64,000 nucleotides of DNA from Flectobacillus roseus (GCF_030056665.1 NZ_JASHIG010000030.1), one strand, 5' to 3'. Numbered from the stretch's first letter, positions 36,217 through 45,419 are shown. Translations and numbers: made by a program. Notes: generated by a model from the sequence alone, not told the origin.

Positions 36217-37434
36217 TTATTTTTTCAATTCTTGATAGCGCTTCATAGCTTCCAAGAAATAGTAATCTGCATACGTTAAAGGCACATCTACTTCTGTATT
36301 TTGAGGAATATGACCAACACAATGTTTAATTAGAAAGCCCCCATTTTTGCCATAAGCCGCTTTGTATGGAGAATTTGATAAACTCCAAAGCATTTTCTCC
36401 GCTGAAGACACATAAGTTTTAGCCAAAGGAGCCTTTACATATCCTTGTAATTCCAATAGTGCCGAAGCGACAACTGAAGCCGCAGAAGCATCACGCAAGG
36501 CCTCTGGTTGATTTGGCGCATTGAAGTCCCAAAAAGGAATCTTATCTGCTGGAAGATTTGGATGGTTTAGATAGAAATTAGCAATCTTATTTGCCTGCTC
36601 TAAATAAATTGGATTTTTAGTCACACGATACATCACGGTATATCCATATAAACCCCATGCCTGTCCACGTGCCCAAGCCGATTCATTGGCAAATCCTTGT
36701 GCCGTTTTCTTCTGTTTTACCTCACCAGTGTTAGCGTCATAATTAATCACATGATAAGAGCTAAAGTCAGGACGAAAATGGTGTTTCATCGTAGTGTTGG
36801 CATGTGTTACTGCAATTTTGTAATAGCTAGAATCGCCCGTTACTTCAGTTGCCCAAAACAACAATTCAAGGTTCATCATATTGTCGATAATCACCAAAAA
36901 ATCATCAGGCTTTGAGTCCCATGATTTAATACAGCCAACTTTTGGATTAAAACGAGTAGCAAGAGATTTGGCCGAAGTCAGCAAAATTTCTTTGTATTCT
37001 GGTTTTGGGGCAATACGATTGGCATTACCAAAACTACAAAACATCATAAAACCCAAATCATGGGTTGTAGTATTATACTTTTCCTTTTCTAGGTCTTTCA
37101 AAATACGTTCAGCTTCCTGATACGTAGCTTGGTCTTTGGTTTGTTCATAAATATAAAGCAAAGAGCCAGGGTAAAAGCCACTACACCACCAGTCGGAGTT
37201 ACTAAACTCATAGCGGTCTGTATTGGGGAAATACGTCTTTGGAAATTTACCAGCGGGAAGATGTTGAGCCAAAAACTGATATTGTTTTTGTGCATCGGCA
37301 AAATTTTGTTTGAATTGCTTCAACAAAAGAGGTCTTGAGATAGCTTGAGAGGCTTTTTGTGCCATACTCGTAAAACCTAACAAGCAGCAAAGGAATAAAA
37401 GAAGACTGTAGTTTTTAATAAATTGGGATTTCAT
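36217..37434 (-). CDS. GH88 unsaturated glucuronyl hydrolase family protein
   Basis: 405 aa with a signal peptide ending TSMAQ. (alpha/alpha)6 barrel with DLGFMMFCSFGNA, VIIDNMMNLELLFWA (one catalytic Asp region) and WARGQAWGLYGY, all diagnostic of GH88. It removes the unsaturated uronic acid left by polysaccharide lyases through vinyl-ether hydration. It forms an apparent operon with DUF2264. Confidence 0.92.
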   Translation of the reverse strand: MKSQFIKNYSLLLFLCCLLGFTSMAQKASQAISRPLLLKQFKQNFADAQKQYQFLAQHLPAGKFPKTYFPNTDRYEFSNSDWWCSGFYPGSLLYIYEQTKDQATYQEAERILKDLEKEKYNTTTHDLGFMMFCSFGNANRIAPKPEYKEILLTSAKSLATRFNPKVGCIKSWDSKPDDFLVIIDNMMNLELLFWATEVTGDSSYYKIAVTHANTTMKHHFRPDFSSYHVINYDANTGEVKQKKTAQGFANESAWARGQAWGLYGYTVMYRVTKNPIYLEQANKIANFYLNHPNLPADKIPFWDFNAPNQPEALRDASAASVVASALLELQGYVKAPLAKTYVSSAEKMLWSLSNSPYKAAYGKNGGFLIKHCVGHIPQNTEVDVPLTYADYYFLEAMKRYQELKK

Positions 37435-37611
37435 GACATAAAGTTTTAAAAATGATTAGAGGCTTATGCCCTAAACAATAAAGCTTAGAGTAGGTAATAC
37501 TTTACTCAAAGCATGAAAAAGTTTTTCAAAACTACAGAATTAAAAAGAACGTCTATCCTTGGTTGGGGAGAGGTGCTGTACGTAAAAGATTCATTTTAGA
37601 AATGAAAAGAG

Positions 37612-37791
37612 TTATTTGCAAATACCACAAGTGCCTCCATTTTTGGCGCAATGTTTACAGTATTTACAATTTTTACATGCAGAACAATATTTGGAGCCAG
37701 TACATTTTCGAGCAAGAACTGTTGCACTAGAATGAACACAAAATATGAATAAAATCAGTGTTAAGGCATGAAGAGAGTATCTTTTTATCAT
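37612..37791 (-). CDS. 59-aa cysteine-rich secreted peptide
   Basis: ATG at 37791, TAA at 37614-37612. The first 27 residues form a signal peptide (MIKRYSLHALTLILFIF, likely cut after VLA). The 32-residue mature part holds eight cysteines at 30, 36, 39, 42, 45, 48, 55 and 58, most separated by two residues, with Lys-rich spacing and a GGTCGIC end. The pattern suggests metal binding (Cys-x2-Cys) or tight disulfides. It sits 19 bp after the 156-aa gene on the same strand. No family is recognised. Confidence 0.7.
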   Translation of the reverse strand: MIKRYSLHALTLILFIFCVHSSATVLARKCTGSKYCSACKNCKYCKHCAKNGGTCGICK

Positions 37792-37809
37792 AGTTTTAAA
37801 GTGTGTGAT

Positions 37810-38280
37810 TTATAAATTAATTTGATACTGTATCCTCTTATTTCGAATAATAAGATCAAGTTCCTCAATAGTTAATAGTGCGAAAGAAGAGCCTTTTTCA
37901 TGTAAGCTTACAAAGCAAAATCTAAATTTATCTCCTAGTATTTCTCCAAAATAAAATTCGTTCTCAGTAGCGCCAAAAAAGAAACCTCTTGGATTATTGG
38001 GCAAATACTTCTTGGTTGTCTTTAGCTCAACCAGTATCATATCTTCTAAATAGGTCTCTATTTCATCGCCATTAATTTCTTTCCCTACTAAATTCGGAAT
38101 ATATATCATATCAAAGTATTGAAGAAAACGATGTTCAATCTGTAGCAAATCTAGAATTTTCTTTTTGGTTGATAAGTCAATCTTGAAAAAACCTGTATGA
38201 TTTTCTATCAAATAATTTACACCTTCTTTCTCTGTGACATTGTTTGATAACGTTAAAATAAAGGAATGTTTTCTCGACAT
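37810..38280 (-). CDS. 156-aa protein with a PD-(D/E)xK-like core
   Basis: No signal peptide. Residues 73-90 read EIETYLEDMILVELKTTKK: Asp80, Glu85 and Lys87 fit the D...E-x-K spacing of the PD-(D/E)xK nuclease fold, followed by predicted beta strands and helix (about 108-150). This is a pattern match only; a non-nuclease member is equally possible. Lies between a 73-aa and a 59-aa small gene. Confidence 0.55.
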   Translation of the reverse strand: MSRKHSFILTLSNNVTEKEGVNYLIENHTGFFKIDLSTKKKILDLLQIEHRFLQYFDMIYIPNLVGKEINGDEIETYLEDMILVELKTTKKYLPNNPRGFFFGATENEFYFGEILGDKFRFCFVSLHEKGSSFALLTIEELDLIIRNKRIQYQINL

Positions 38281-38355
38281 TATTATTACAATTTAGGGTA
38301 TAACTATCTTTATTGTACTTTATAAAAACAAAGTCAATTTGATCATTATATAAAT

Positions 38356-38577
38356 TTAGGATGTTTTGTTGCGCTCCCTCATGGGTCTTACTAAAAGATA
38401 CTCAACTAAAGCTTGTCTAAGCTCCTCATTGAACACATCCTTGGTACTCTTTTTAAAATCTTCACAGCAAGCCGTAACTTCCAAGTTATCCTCCTCATAA
38501 GTTACCTTAGGATTTTTTCCATGCACAGGACAAACCTGCTGCTCACAATTGTCAATAATTGCCTGAATATCAATCAT
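38356..38577 (-). CDS. 73-aa small conserved-looking protein
   Basis: Cytoplasmic. Contains Cys11, Cys16-Pro-Val-His19 and a Cys38-Cys39 pair, possibly a small metal site, then a helical C-terminus ending in a charged tail. 75 bp before the 156-aa gene on the same strand, so the two may be cotranscribed. No family recognised. Confidence 0.55.
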   Translation of the reverse strand: MIDIQAIIDNCEQQVCPVHGKNPKVTYEEDNLEVTACCEDFKKSTKDVFNEELRQALVEYLLVRPMRERNKTS

Positions 38578-38779
38578 ATTGAAAGATGTTTGTTATAGGG
38601 TTTGATAATACCTAATGAATAATTTATTTATATAAGCCAAGAATAAATGGAAACTTGATGCTCTTACACAGAAGTATGAACAACAACGCTTTATTACAAT
38701 AGCTAGATCAGAAGGTATTTGGATATTTACAAGGTTAAAATTATTATATGGACGAGATATTGGGAGGATAAAAACTAAA

Positions 38780-38809
38780 AAGGCATCTACAAAAATTTGC
38801 AAATGCCTT
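38780..38809 (-). terminator. terminator after tRNA-Ala
   Basis: Stem AAGGCAT/ATGCCTT (38780-38786 with 38803-38809), extended inside by a second short pairing, and followed on the minus strand by TTTAGTTTTT. About 10 bp past the tRNA 3' end. Confidence 0.7.
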
Positions 38810-38819
38810 ATAATCATAG

Positions 38820-38893
38820 TGGAGAAGATGGGGCTCGAACCCACGACCTCTTGACTGCCAGTCAAGCACTCTAGCCAACTGAGCTACATCCCC
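38820..38893 (-). tRNA. tRNA-Ala(GGC)
   Basis: 74 nt. Anticodon loop CTGGCAG in the stem CTTGA/TCAAG, T loop TTCGAGC, discriminator A73. The acceptor stem GGGGATG/CTTCTCC has the G3-U70 wobble that defines alanine tRNAs. Position 6-67 is a U-U mismatch, which is odd. Confidence 0.95.
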
Positions 38894-38909
38894 ATTGGAA
38901 TTGATACTG

Positions 38910-38940
38910 CAAAGTTATCATTTCAAAATACTTTTGCAAG
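38910..38940 (-). promoter_or_regulatory. promoter of tRNA-Ala
   Basis: Minus strand TTG (38939-38937), 19 bp, TAACTTTG (38917-38910). Same -7 hexamer context as the tRNA-like RNA promoter. Confidence 0.7.
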
Positions 38941-38954
38941 TACCAATTCTATTT

Positions 38955-39485
38955 TTAAAAATTAAGTCTTGCTCCTATACCTGCTTGTGGGTGGAAATAA
39001 AATACCGATGGCACTAACTCTACATACGCTCCAACTTCCATGAAGATAGAAAGTGGCGAGTCTGGAGAAAAATATTCTAATCCTGCCGAACCTACGCCTC
39101 CTAATCCTGTCGCTGGAATTTCTTTTTTGTAGGCAACTCCGTTGAAAGTGTCATCTACAAAATACTTTCTCGAAGTGATTTGTCCTCCAAAACCATAGTA
39201 GTTTTTAAATCGACTACTTCCCATTTCGTTATGCCACAGATACAATCCGCTTACAGCAATACCCGAGCCGTTGAATGCACCATCTTTATAGCTGTCTTTT
39301 ACTCCCCAGATACCTCCATAAACTCCAAAATTGATTTCAATAGCATTTTTGTCATTTCTTAAGTAGTTGCGTAGGCTTAGACCTGATGGTTCTCCAATCT
39401 TACCACCTATCGCCCAGTCTCTGTTTTGAGCAAAAGCACCTACAGATGCCACCATGAGTAGGAGAAACAATACTGATTTTTTCAT
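38955..39485 (-). CDS. secreted outer-membrane beta-barrel-like protein
   Basis: 176 aa with a signal peptide ending GAFAQ. Alternating aromatic/glycine strands (GGKIGEPSGLSLRNY, INFGVYGG, YYGFGGQITSRKY) and a terminal aromatic residue (ARLNF) suggest a small eight-stranded barrel in the outer membrane. It follows hisC by 20 bp on the same strand but is unlikely to act in histidine synthesis. Confidence 0.75.
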   Translation of the reverse strand: MKKSVLFLLLMVASVGAFAQNRDWAIGGKIGEPSGLSLRNYLRNDKNAIEINFGVYGGIWGVKDSYKDGAFNGSGIAVSGLYLWHNEMGSSRFKNYYGFGGQITSRKYFVDDTFNGVAYKKEIPATGLGGVGSAGLEYFSPDSPLSIFMEVGAYVELVPSVFYFHPQAGIGARLNF

Positions 39486-39505
39486 AAAATTGTTATTTAA
39501 TTGAT

Positions 39506-40561
39506 TTATGCCTCATAAGAACGAAGATAACCCATTAAAATGGAATTTTCGTCTTTTGTTCCGACGGAGATACGCAAACAGTTGTCACATAAAATCACCT
39601 TTGAACGGTCACGAACTATCGTTTTGTTCTCAATTAAGTAATCAAATACAGCTTTCGCCTCTTTGAAACGAACCAATAGGAAGTTCGCATCTGAAGGGTA
39701 GATATGTTCAACATTTGGCAGTTCGCTTAGCTCTTTTTCAAGTTGTGCTCTATTTTCATTGAGTGTAGCTACCGATTTTTTCACAAAATCTGTATTGTCG
39801 ATATTCTCAATTAATAACTTTTGCGTTAAACCGTTGATGTTGTAAGGGTATTTAATTTTATTCAAAAGTGTAATTAATTCTTCTTGTGCAAAGGCCATTC
39901 CCAGACGTAGTGAAGCCAAACCCCAAGCTTTTGAAAAAGTCTGAAGTACCATCACATTAGGATATTCATCCAAACTTGGAATGAACGAAGGCTCATCAGA
40001 GAAATCGTTGTATGCCTCATCGATAATAACGATACCTTGTTGGAAGTTTTCGATGATTTGTAAAATTGCCTCACGATTAATCAAGTTACCTGTTGGGTTA
40101 TTTGGCGAACAGATAAATATCAATTTTGTTTTTGAATTTATTGCTTCCAAAATAGCATCAATATTCAATTGATAATCAGGGGTCAATGGAATTTTCTGTA
40201 TTCCTACATTATTAACCGAAGCACTTACTTCATACATGCCGTAAGTTGGAGGCAATATAATAATATTATCAACTTTTGGTTCACAAGTCAAGCGAATAAT
40301 TAAATCGATAGGTTCATCAGAGCCATTTCCTAGGAAAATTTGCGTTGGACGACAGCCTTTGATAGGTGCCAATTTTTCCTTGATAGCAAACTGATAAGGG
40401 TCTGGATAACGGTTCCAGTTTTCTGGCGTTGCCGAACCAATTGGATTTTCGTTTGCATCTAAAAATACTCCTTCTTTACCTGTATATTCATCACGTGCAG
40501 AAGAGTATGGAGCAAGGTTTAAAATGTGCGGGCGCACAACTGAGTGTATGTCAAATTTCAT
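39506..40561 (-). CDS. hisC: histidinol-phosphate aminotransferase
   Basis: 351 aa, PLP enzyme of fold type I. DANENPIG substrate/PLP region at 35-42, SPNNPTG at 152-158, Asp181 in DEAYNDF and Schiff-base Lys211 in TFSKAWGLASLRLG. Converts imidazole-acetol phosphate to histidinol phosphate. It lies 156 bp after hisD; hisB, often next, is absent here. Confidence 0.95.
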   Translation of the reverse strand: MKFDIHSVVRPHILNLAPYSSARDEYTGKEGVFLDANENPIGSATPENWNRYPDPYQFAIKEKLAPIKGCRPTQIFLGNGSDEPIDLIIRLTCEPKVDNIIILPPTYGMYEVSASVNNVGIQKIPLTPDYQLNIDAILEAINSKTKLIFICSPNNPTGNLINREAILQIIENFQQGIVIIDEAYNDFSDEPSFIPSLDEYPNVMVLQTFSKAWGLASLRLGMAFAQEELITLLNKIKYPYNINGLTQKLLIENIDNTDFVKKSVATLNENRAQLEKELSELPNVEHIYPSDANFLLVRFKEAKAVFDYLIENKTIVRDRSKVILCDNCLRISVGTKDENSILMGYLRSYEA

Positions 40562-40654
40562 AAGTTTGTTTCTTGGATTTAGTGAAATAAGTAAATGTTG
40601 GCTATTGCTTCAGCTTACGGACTGATGGCAATTTTCGCCCCTTTTAACAACAAA

Positions 40655-40691
40655 AGGTGACGCATCTCAACCGAATGAGGAGCTATCACCT
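40655..40691 (-). promoter_or_regulatory. hairpin in the hisD-hisC gap, possible attenuator
   Basis: AGGTGA (minus 40691-40686) pairs with TCACCT (40660-40655). An inner CTCA/TGAG pair is separated from it by a bulged interior loop, and TTTTGTTGTT follows on the minus strand. Further down come two smaller stems (TCAG/CTGA among them). Inside an otherwise continuous his operon it could end or retain transcripts between hisD and hisC. Confidence 0.5.
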
Positions 40692-40717
40692 AGTTTGTTG
40701 GTTCTATGACAAAAAAA

Positions 40718-41977
40718 TTATGCCAATCTTACGCGAACCGCATTAGCATGGGCACGTAAAGATTCGGCTTCGGCCATCTCGATAATAGTATTACCCAGAT
40801 ATTGAATGCCTTCTTTTGTAATTTTTTGAATCGTTATTTTTTTGACGAAGCTGTCCAAACTTACCCCTGAGTAGGCTTTAGCAAAACCGTTAGTTGGTAA
40901 AGTATGGTTGGTGCCTGAAGCATAATCTCCTGCTGATTCTGGTGTATAATTTCCTAAGAAAATCGAACCTGCGTTAAAGATTTGCTCTGATAATTCTTCT
41001 GCATTTTCGACAGACATAATCAAGTGCTCAGCAGCATACTGATTGAGCATATCAATGGCAATGCCCTGATTTTCAACCAATACTGCTTGACTATTTTCTA
41101 AGGCTTTGGCTGCAAACTCGGCACGAGGCAGTACGGCCAATTGCTTTTCTAACTCTTGATTAACAGCCTCAATTAATTCTTCCGAAGTAGATACCAACAA
41201 AACTTGTGAGTCGATACCATGCTCTGCTTGTGACAATAAATCTGCCGCTACAAAAGCAGGATTAGCCGAATTGTCTGCCCAAACCGCTACCTCTGATGGC
41301 CCTGCTGGCATATCAATGGCTACACCTTCTTTGTTTACGAGCATTTTGGCAGCAGTAACATACTGATTACCTGGTCCAAAAATTTTATAAACCTGAGGAA
41401 TCGATTCTGTACCGTAAGCCATAGCAGCCACTGCTTGTGCGCCACCAACGCGGAAGATTTTAGAAATGCCACAAAGTTGGGCTGCATACAGAATCGCAGG
41501 GTGATCGGAAGGCGTACACAATACTACTTCTTTACAACCCGCTATTTGCGCAGGAACTCCAAGCATCAATACCGTCGAAAACAAAGGTGCTGTTCCTCCC
41601 GGAATATAGACCCCTACTTTTTCGATGCCTACCGATTTGCGCCAACAAGTAACGCCAGTGGTAGTTTCGATTTTTTCGGGTGCGTGTTTTTGCGCTACGT
41701 GAAATTTGTAAATATTTTGATACGCTGCATGAATAGCAGTTTTAAGCTCTTCGCTCAATAATCCTGCTGCCGCTTCTACCTTCGAAGCATCCATTTCGAG
41801 CGTTTCTAATGTCACTTTATCAAATTGTAATGCCAATTCAAAAAGTGCCTTGTCACCTTCTGCCTTTACTTTTTCAAGAATAGGGATGACTCTTTGTTCA
41901 ATCACTGACATATCCTGTACTGGGCGAGTAAGAATCGCTTGGTAGTCGGATGGTGATGGATATTTTATAATTTTCAT
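40718..41977 (-). CDS. hisD: histidinol dehydrogenase
   Basis: 419 aa from the ATG at 41977; the open frame to 42013 adds twelve residues with no family counterpart. Shows the signature AVAAMAYGTESIPQVYKIFGPGN and the zinc/catalytic region EHGIDSQVLLVS with QYAAEHLIMSVENA. Oxidises histidinol to histidine with two NAD+. Confidence 0.95.
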   Translation of the reverse strand: MKIIKYPSPSDYQAILTRPVQDMSVIEQRVIPILEKVKAEGDKALFELALQFDKVTLETLEMDASKVEAAAGLLSEELKTAIHAAYQNIYKFHVAQKHAPEKIETTTGVTCWRKSVGIEKVGVYIPGGTAPLFSTVLMLGVPAQIAGCKEVVLCTPSDHPAILYAAQLCGISKIFRVGGAQAVAAMAYGTESIPQVYKIFGPGNQYVTAAKMLVNKEGVAIDMPAGPSEVAVWADNSANPAFVAADLLSQAEHGIDSQVLLVSTSEELIEAVNQELEKQLAVLPRAEFAAKALENSQAVLVENQGIAIDMLNQYAAEHLIMSVENAEELSEQIFNAGSIFLGNYTPESAGDYASGTNHTLPTNGFAKAYSGVSLDSFVKKITIQKITKEGIQYLGNTIIEMAEAESLRAHANAVRVRLA

Positions 41978-42084
41978 GCAAAAGGAATACTTTTTGCATT
42001 CAGCCTTTGGCATTCGGCTTGGGAAATTTTGAACCCATTGAGATTATTTTCAAATCTCGAAATGTCATTTGCTGAAAGCAATTA

Positions 42085-42945
42085 TTAAAAAATCATTTTC
42101 TCGATTGGCAATACCAAAATTCCTTCAGCACCTGCGTCACGAAGTTTTTCGATATTTTGCCAAAAATCTTGCTCCTCAATTACTGAATGCATTGACACCC
42201 AACCTTCGTCTGCCAATGGCAAAATTGAAGGGGCTTTCATACCTGGAAGCAATTGGCGAATCAAAGCAATATTCTCTTGTTTGGTATTTAGCACAACATA
42301 TTTGCGGTTTTTAGCACGTTGTACTGAGTCTATTCTAAACAAGATTTGATTCAGAATGTTTTGTTTTTCTGGTGAAAGGTTAGGGTATCCAATCATAATA
42401 GCTTCAGAGCGGAAAATCACTTCCACTTCTTTCAAACCATTACTTAACAAAGTACCTCCAGAACTAACGATATCACATACGGCATGTGCCAATCCAATAC
42501 TTGGAGCGATTTCTACCGAACCAGAGATTTCATGAATATGGGCAGTTACACCATTCTCTTTCAAGAAGTTACCTAAAATTACTGGATAAGAAGTAGCAAT
42601 ACTTTTTCCTTCTAGTTCCTTCACTCCGCCATATGTTTCACTGCGAGGAATTGCAATTGAAAGGCGACATTTTGAGAATCCTAATAATTTAACTTCGTTT
42701 ACATGCTTGCTTGTTTCAACATGAACGTTTTGTCCGACAATTCCGATATCCGCTACTCCGTCCTCTACATACCCAGGAATATCGTCGTCTCTTAGAAACA
42801 AAAACTCTGCGGGAAAGTTTGAGGATGTAGCTTTTAATTTACCAGCACCATTATCAAATTTGATTCCGCACTCCTTGAAAAGATTTAGTGAATCTTCACT
42901 AAGGCGACCCGATTTTTGGACCGCAATTCTTAATACTTCGTTCAT
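42085..42945 (-). CDS. hisG: ATP phosphoribosyltransferase, long form
   Basis: 286 aa from the ATG at 42945 (MNEVLRIAVQKSGRL). The open frame reaches 43110, but the extra 55 residues include the probable promoter region and match nothing in the family. Long-form HisG: catalytic domains with GVADIGIVGQNVH and DIVSSGGTLLSNGLKEVE (PRPP loop), and a C-terminal ACT-like regulatory domain (about 210-286) for histidine feedback. First gene of the his operon. Confidence 0.93.
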   Translation of the reverse strand: MNEVLRIAVQKSGRLSEDSLNLFKECGIKFDNGAGKLKATSSNFPAEFLFLRDDDIPGYVEDGVADIGIVGQNVHVETSKHVNEVKLLGFSKCRLSIAIPRSETYGGVKELEGKSIATSYPVILGNFLKENGVTAHIHEISGSVEIAPSIGLAHAVCDIVSSGGTLLSNGLKEVEVIFRSEAIMIGYPNLSPEKQNILNQILFRIDSVQRAKNRKYVVLNTKQENIALIRQLLPGMKAPSILPLADEGWVSMHSVIEEQDFWQNIEKLRDAGAEGILVLPIEKMIF

Positions 42946-43325
42946 TTTCAGCATTTGAGGCTGTCCTAATAGATTGTTTTTTGGTACATACGGCGTACTC
43001 GGGACAACTTCGGGTGCAAAATTACGGATTCGTACGTAGCTTTCGACTTGTTTTAGGTAAAATATGGTAAAAAATATAGATGAGGGATCAGGGATTGAGG
43101 GATCAGGCACAAAGTGACTAGTTTATTTTGTCAAAAAATAGATAGACTTCAAAAATTGAGCATAGCTGATTTCTATGAATGTTATGGCTTTTTACAGCTA
43201 GAAAAAATGGTTTTGACACCTCTCTTGACCATTTACTCACTGTAAGCCTCTATCCTTATTCAACTTTGTGCCTTTTCTCTTTTTCTTCTAACTTTGAAAA
43301 ATACTTTGTAAACCCGCTTAATGAT
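42946..43325. other. divergent intergenic region hisG / CocE hydrolase
   Basis: 380 bp. It holds a candidate -7 element for hisG on the minus strand (TAATTTTG at 43024-43017, no clear -33), a pair of 12-bp direct repeats TGAGGGATCAGG (43083-43094, 43098-43109) and the hydrolase promoter. No gene seen. Confidence 0.5.
43265..43296 (+). promoter_or_regulatory. consensus promoter of the first CocE hydrolase
   Basis: TTTG (43265-43268), 20 bp, TAACTTTG (43289-43296). A full match to the Bacteroidota promoter, identical in spacing and -7 sequence to that of the tRNA-like RNA. It excludes the start codon at 43179 in the same frame. Confidence 0.75.
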
Positions 43326-45209
43326 ATGCTTATGAGAAACTCACTTATTTGCCTCTTGTTCTTTTTATCCTTTTTAGGAAAAGCCCAATCAACCTATCAA
43401 TATTCAATTGCTCAGGATTCAGCTTACATTAGGAATAACTATGTAAAGTCTGAGTTTATGGTCAAAATGCGTGATGGGGTGCAGCTTTTTACACAGGTGT
43501 ATGCACCCAAAGACAAATCGAAGCAACACCCTATTATCATGCAAAGAACGCCGTATTCTTGCAACCCTTACGGTACCGACAAATTCAAAAAGCGTATAGG
43601 TCCCAACCCTTTTATGATTCGGGAAAATTATATTGTGGTATATCAGGATGTCCGTGGTCGTTGGGCTTCGGAAGGAAAATTTGTGGAAATGACTCCGCAT
43701 CTTGACAAAAAGTCTTCTGAGAAAGATATTGACGAATCGAGCGATACCTATGATACCATCGATTGGTTAATCAAGAATATTCCCAATAATAATGGTAAAG
43801 TAGGTCAGTGGGGTATCTCCTACCCTGGCTTTTTTACTTCGGCTGGTTCGGTTTCGCAACATCCTGCCTTAAAGGCCTCCTCTCCACAAGCACCAATGGC
43901 AGATTTGTGGCGTGATGATGCCTTCCATTTGGGCGCTTTTATGTTGGGAGCTAATTTTGGATTTTATAACTTTTTCCAACCACAAACTCAACCTACAAAA
44001 AATCGTCCTGCGCCCTATTTCTCATTTGATAGTCCAGATGGATATGATTTTTACTTGAAAATGGGTCCGACTCGTAATGCAGAAGATCAATATTACAAAA
44101 AGCGTAATGAGTATTTCCATGAAAATTTTGACCATCCTAATTTTGATGAGCACTGGCAAAAACGCAATATTTTACCCCACCTACAAAATATCAAGCATGC
44201 GGTTTTAGTAGTTGGAGGTTGGTACGACGAGCAAGATTTGTACGGAACGTTCAAAACCTATCAAGCCATGGAAAAGCAATCTCCCAATAACGATATTCGT
44301 TTTGTGGTTGGACCATGGGTACACGGCGGTTGGGCTGGCTCTTCTGGACAATCACTAGCAGATGTTGAATTTGGTTCGAAAACGTCTTTATATTATCAGG
44401 AAAAAATTGAAAGTCCGTTCTTTAATCATTACTTGATAGATGAGTCATTGAGCTTGAATTTACCAGAAGCGACCCTTTTCGAAACAGGCAATAATCAGTG
44501 GAGAAATTTTGATACTTATCCTCCTAAAAATGCACAAGAAACAACTTTGTATTTTCAAAATGGAGGAAAATTAGGTTTGACAAAACCTCAAAATGAAAAT
44601 GGACTTACAAGTTATGTATCTGACCCGAATCGTCCAGTACCATTTTCTGGTAAAATTAATGATGGATTTTCAGCAGAATATATGGTTGAAGACCAACGTT
44701 TTGCCTATCAGCGCCCAGATGTAATTAGTTTTGAAACAGATACGCTCAAAGACGATTTGACGATGGTGGGCAATATCTTAGCGAATCTGAAGGTTTCGAC
44801 TACAGGAACAGATGCCGACTGGATTGTGAAAGTTATAGACGTATATCCTAACAGCACACCTAGCAATCCTGCCCACCCAGATGTAATATATGGTGGTTAC
44901 CAACAATTGATTCGTAGTGAGATTATTAGAGGAAAATATCGTAACGATTTCACGAAACCAGAAGCATTTATTCCAGGGAAACCAACTGAAGTAAAATTAG
45001 AGCTACAAGATGTATTGCATACCTTCAAAAAGGGACATAAAATTATGGTGCAAATCCAGAGTTCTTGTTTCCCTTGGGCAGATAGAAATCCTCAGAAATT
45101 TGTAAATATCTTTGAAGCAAAAGAAAGTGATTATCAAAAAGCTACCCAAAAAGTATATCACCAAAAAGCTTATCCTTCATTCATAACTTTTGGTGTTTTG
45201 AAGAATTAA
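43326..45209 (+). CDS. CocE/NonD-type alpha/beta hydrolase (X-Pro dipeptidyl-peptidase-like), copy 1
   Basis: 627 aa from the ATG at 43326 (or 625 aa from 43332); the frame is open back to 43179 but that start lies before the promoter. Signal peptide MRNSLICLLFFLSFLGKAQ. The nucleophile Ser is in GQWGISYPGFF, an Asp in VVGGWYDEQDLYG and a His in GPWVHGGW; the C-terminal jelly-roll domain (about 400-620) is typical of the S15/CocE family. Exported peptidase or acyl-transfer hydrolase; some relatives act on beta-lactam-like amides or glutaryl esters. Confidence 0.9.
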   Translation: MLMRNSLICLLFFLSFLGKAQSTYQYSIAQDSAYIRNNYVKSEFMVKMRDGVQLFTQVYAPKDKSKQHPIIMQRTPYSCNPYGTDKFKKRIGPNPFMIRENYIVVYQDVRGRWASEGKFVEMTPHLDKKSSEKDIDESSDTYDTIDWLIKNIPNNNGKVGQWGISYPGFFTSAGSVSQHPALKASSPQAPMADLWRDDAFHLGAFMLGANFGFYNFFQPQTQPTKNRPAPYFSFDSPDGYDFYLKMGPTRNAEDQYYKKRNEYFHENFDHPNFDEHWQKRNILPHLQNIKHAVLVVGGWYDEQDLYGTFKTYQAMEKQSPNNDIRFVVGPWVHGGWAGSSGQSLADVEFGSKTSLYYQEKIESPFFNHYLIDESLSLNLPEATLFETGNNQWRNFDTYPPKNAQETTLYFQNGGKLGLTKPQNENGLTSYVSDPNRPVPFSGKINDGFSAEYMVEDQRFAYQRPDVISFETDTLKDDLTMVGNILANLKVSTTGTDADWIVKVIDVYPNSTPSNPAHPDVIYGGYQQLIRSEIIRGKYRNDFTKPEAFIPGKPTEVKLELQDVLHTFKKGHKIMVQIQSSCFPWADRNPQKFVNIFEAKESDYQKATQKVYHQKAYPSFITFGVLKN

Positions 45210-45236
45210 AAAACCATATCATAAATAGATTAAGCT

Positions 45237-45297
45237 AAGCGTTACAAGCTGGTGTGAACTTCCCATATGGATTTTACACCAACTTGTGACGCTTTTT
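45237..45297 (+). terminator. long terminator between the two CocE genes
   Basis: Imperfect stem of about 20 bp (45237-45258 with 45272-45294; AGCGTTACAAG against CTTGTGACGCT) followed by T6. It makes readthrough from copy 1 into copy 2 unlikely. Confidence 0.85.
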
Positions 45298-45419
45298 TAT
45301 TTGATTATTAATCTATCATTCAGGCCCATTTCAGCTAAAAAACATACCGTATTTTCATGAAAACCGATTCTTTGTTTTAATTTTAACAAAAAACAAATCT
45401 GAATCAACACTCCTAAAAC

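Noticed and set aside
38593..38865. Minus-strand reading frame of 90 codons
   Set aside because: Its N-terminal part is a translation of tRNA-Ala and its terminator; no independent support.
42946..43110. N-terminal extension of hisG
   Set aside because: The 55 extra residues cover the probable promoter and have no family equivalent.
43179..43325. N-terminal extension of the first CocE hydrolase
   Set aside because: It precedes the consensus promoter at 43265-43296 and the signal peptide begins at 43332.
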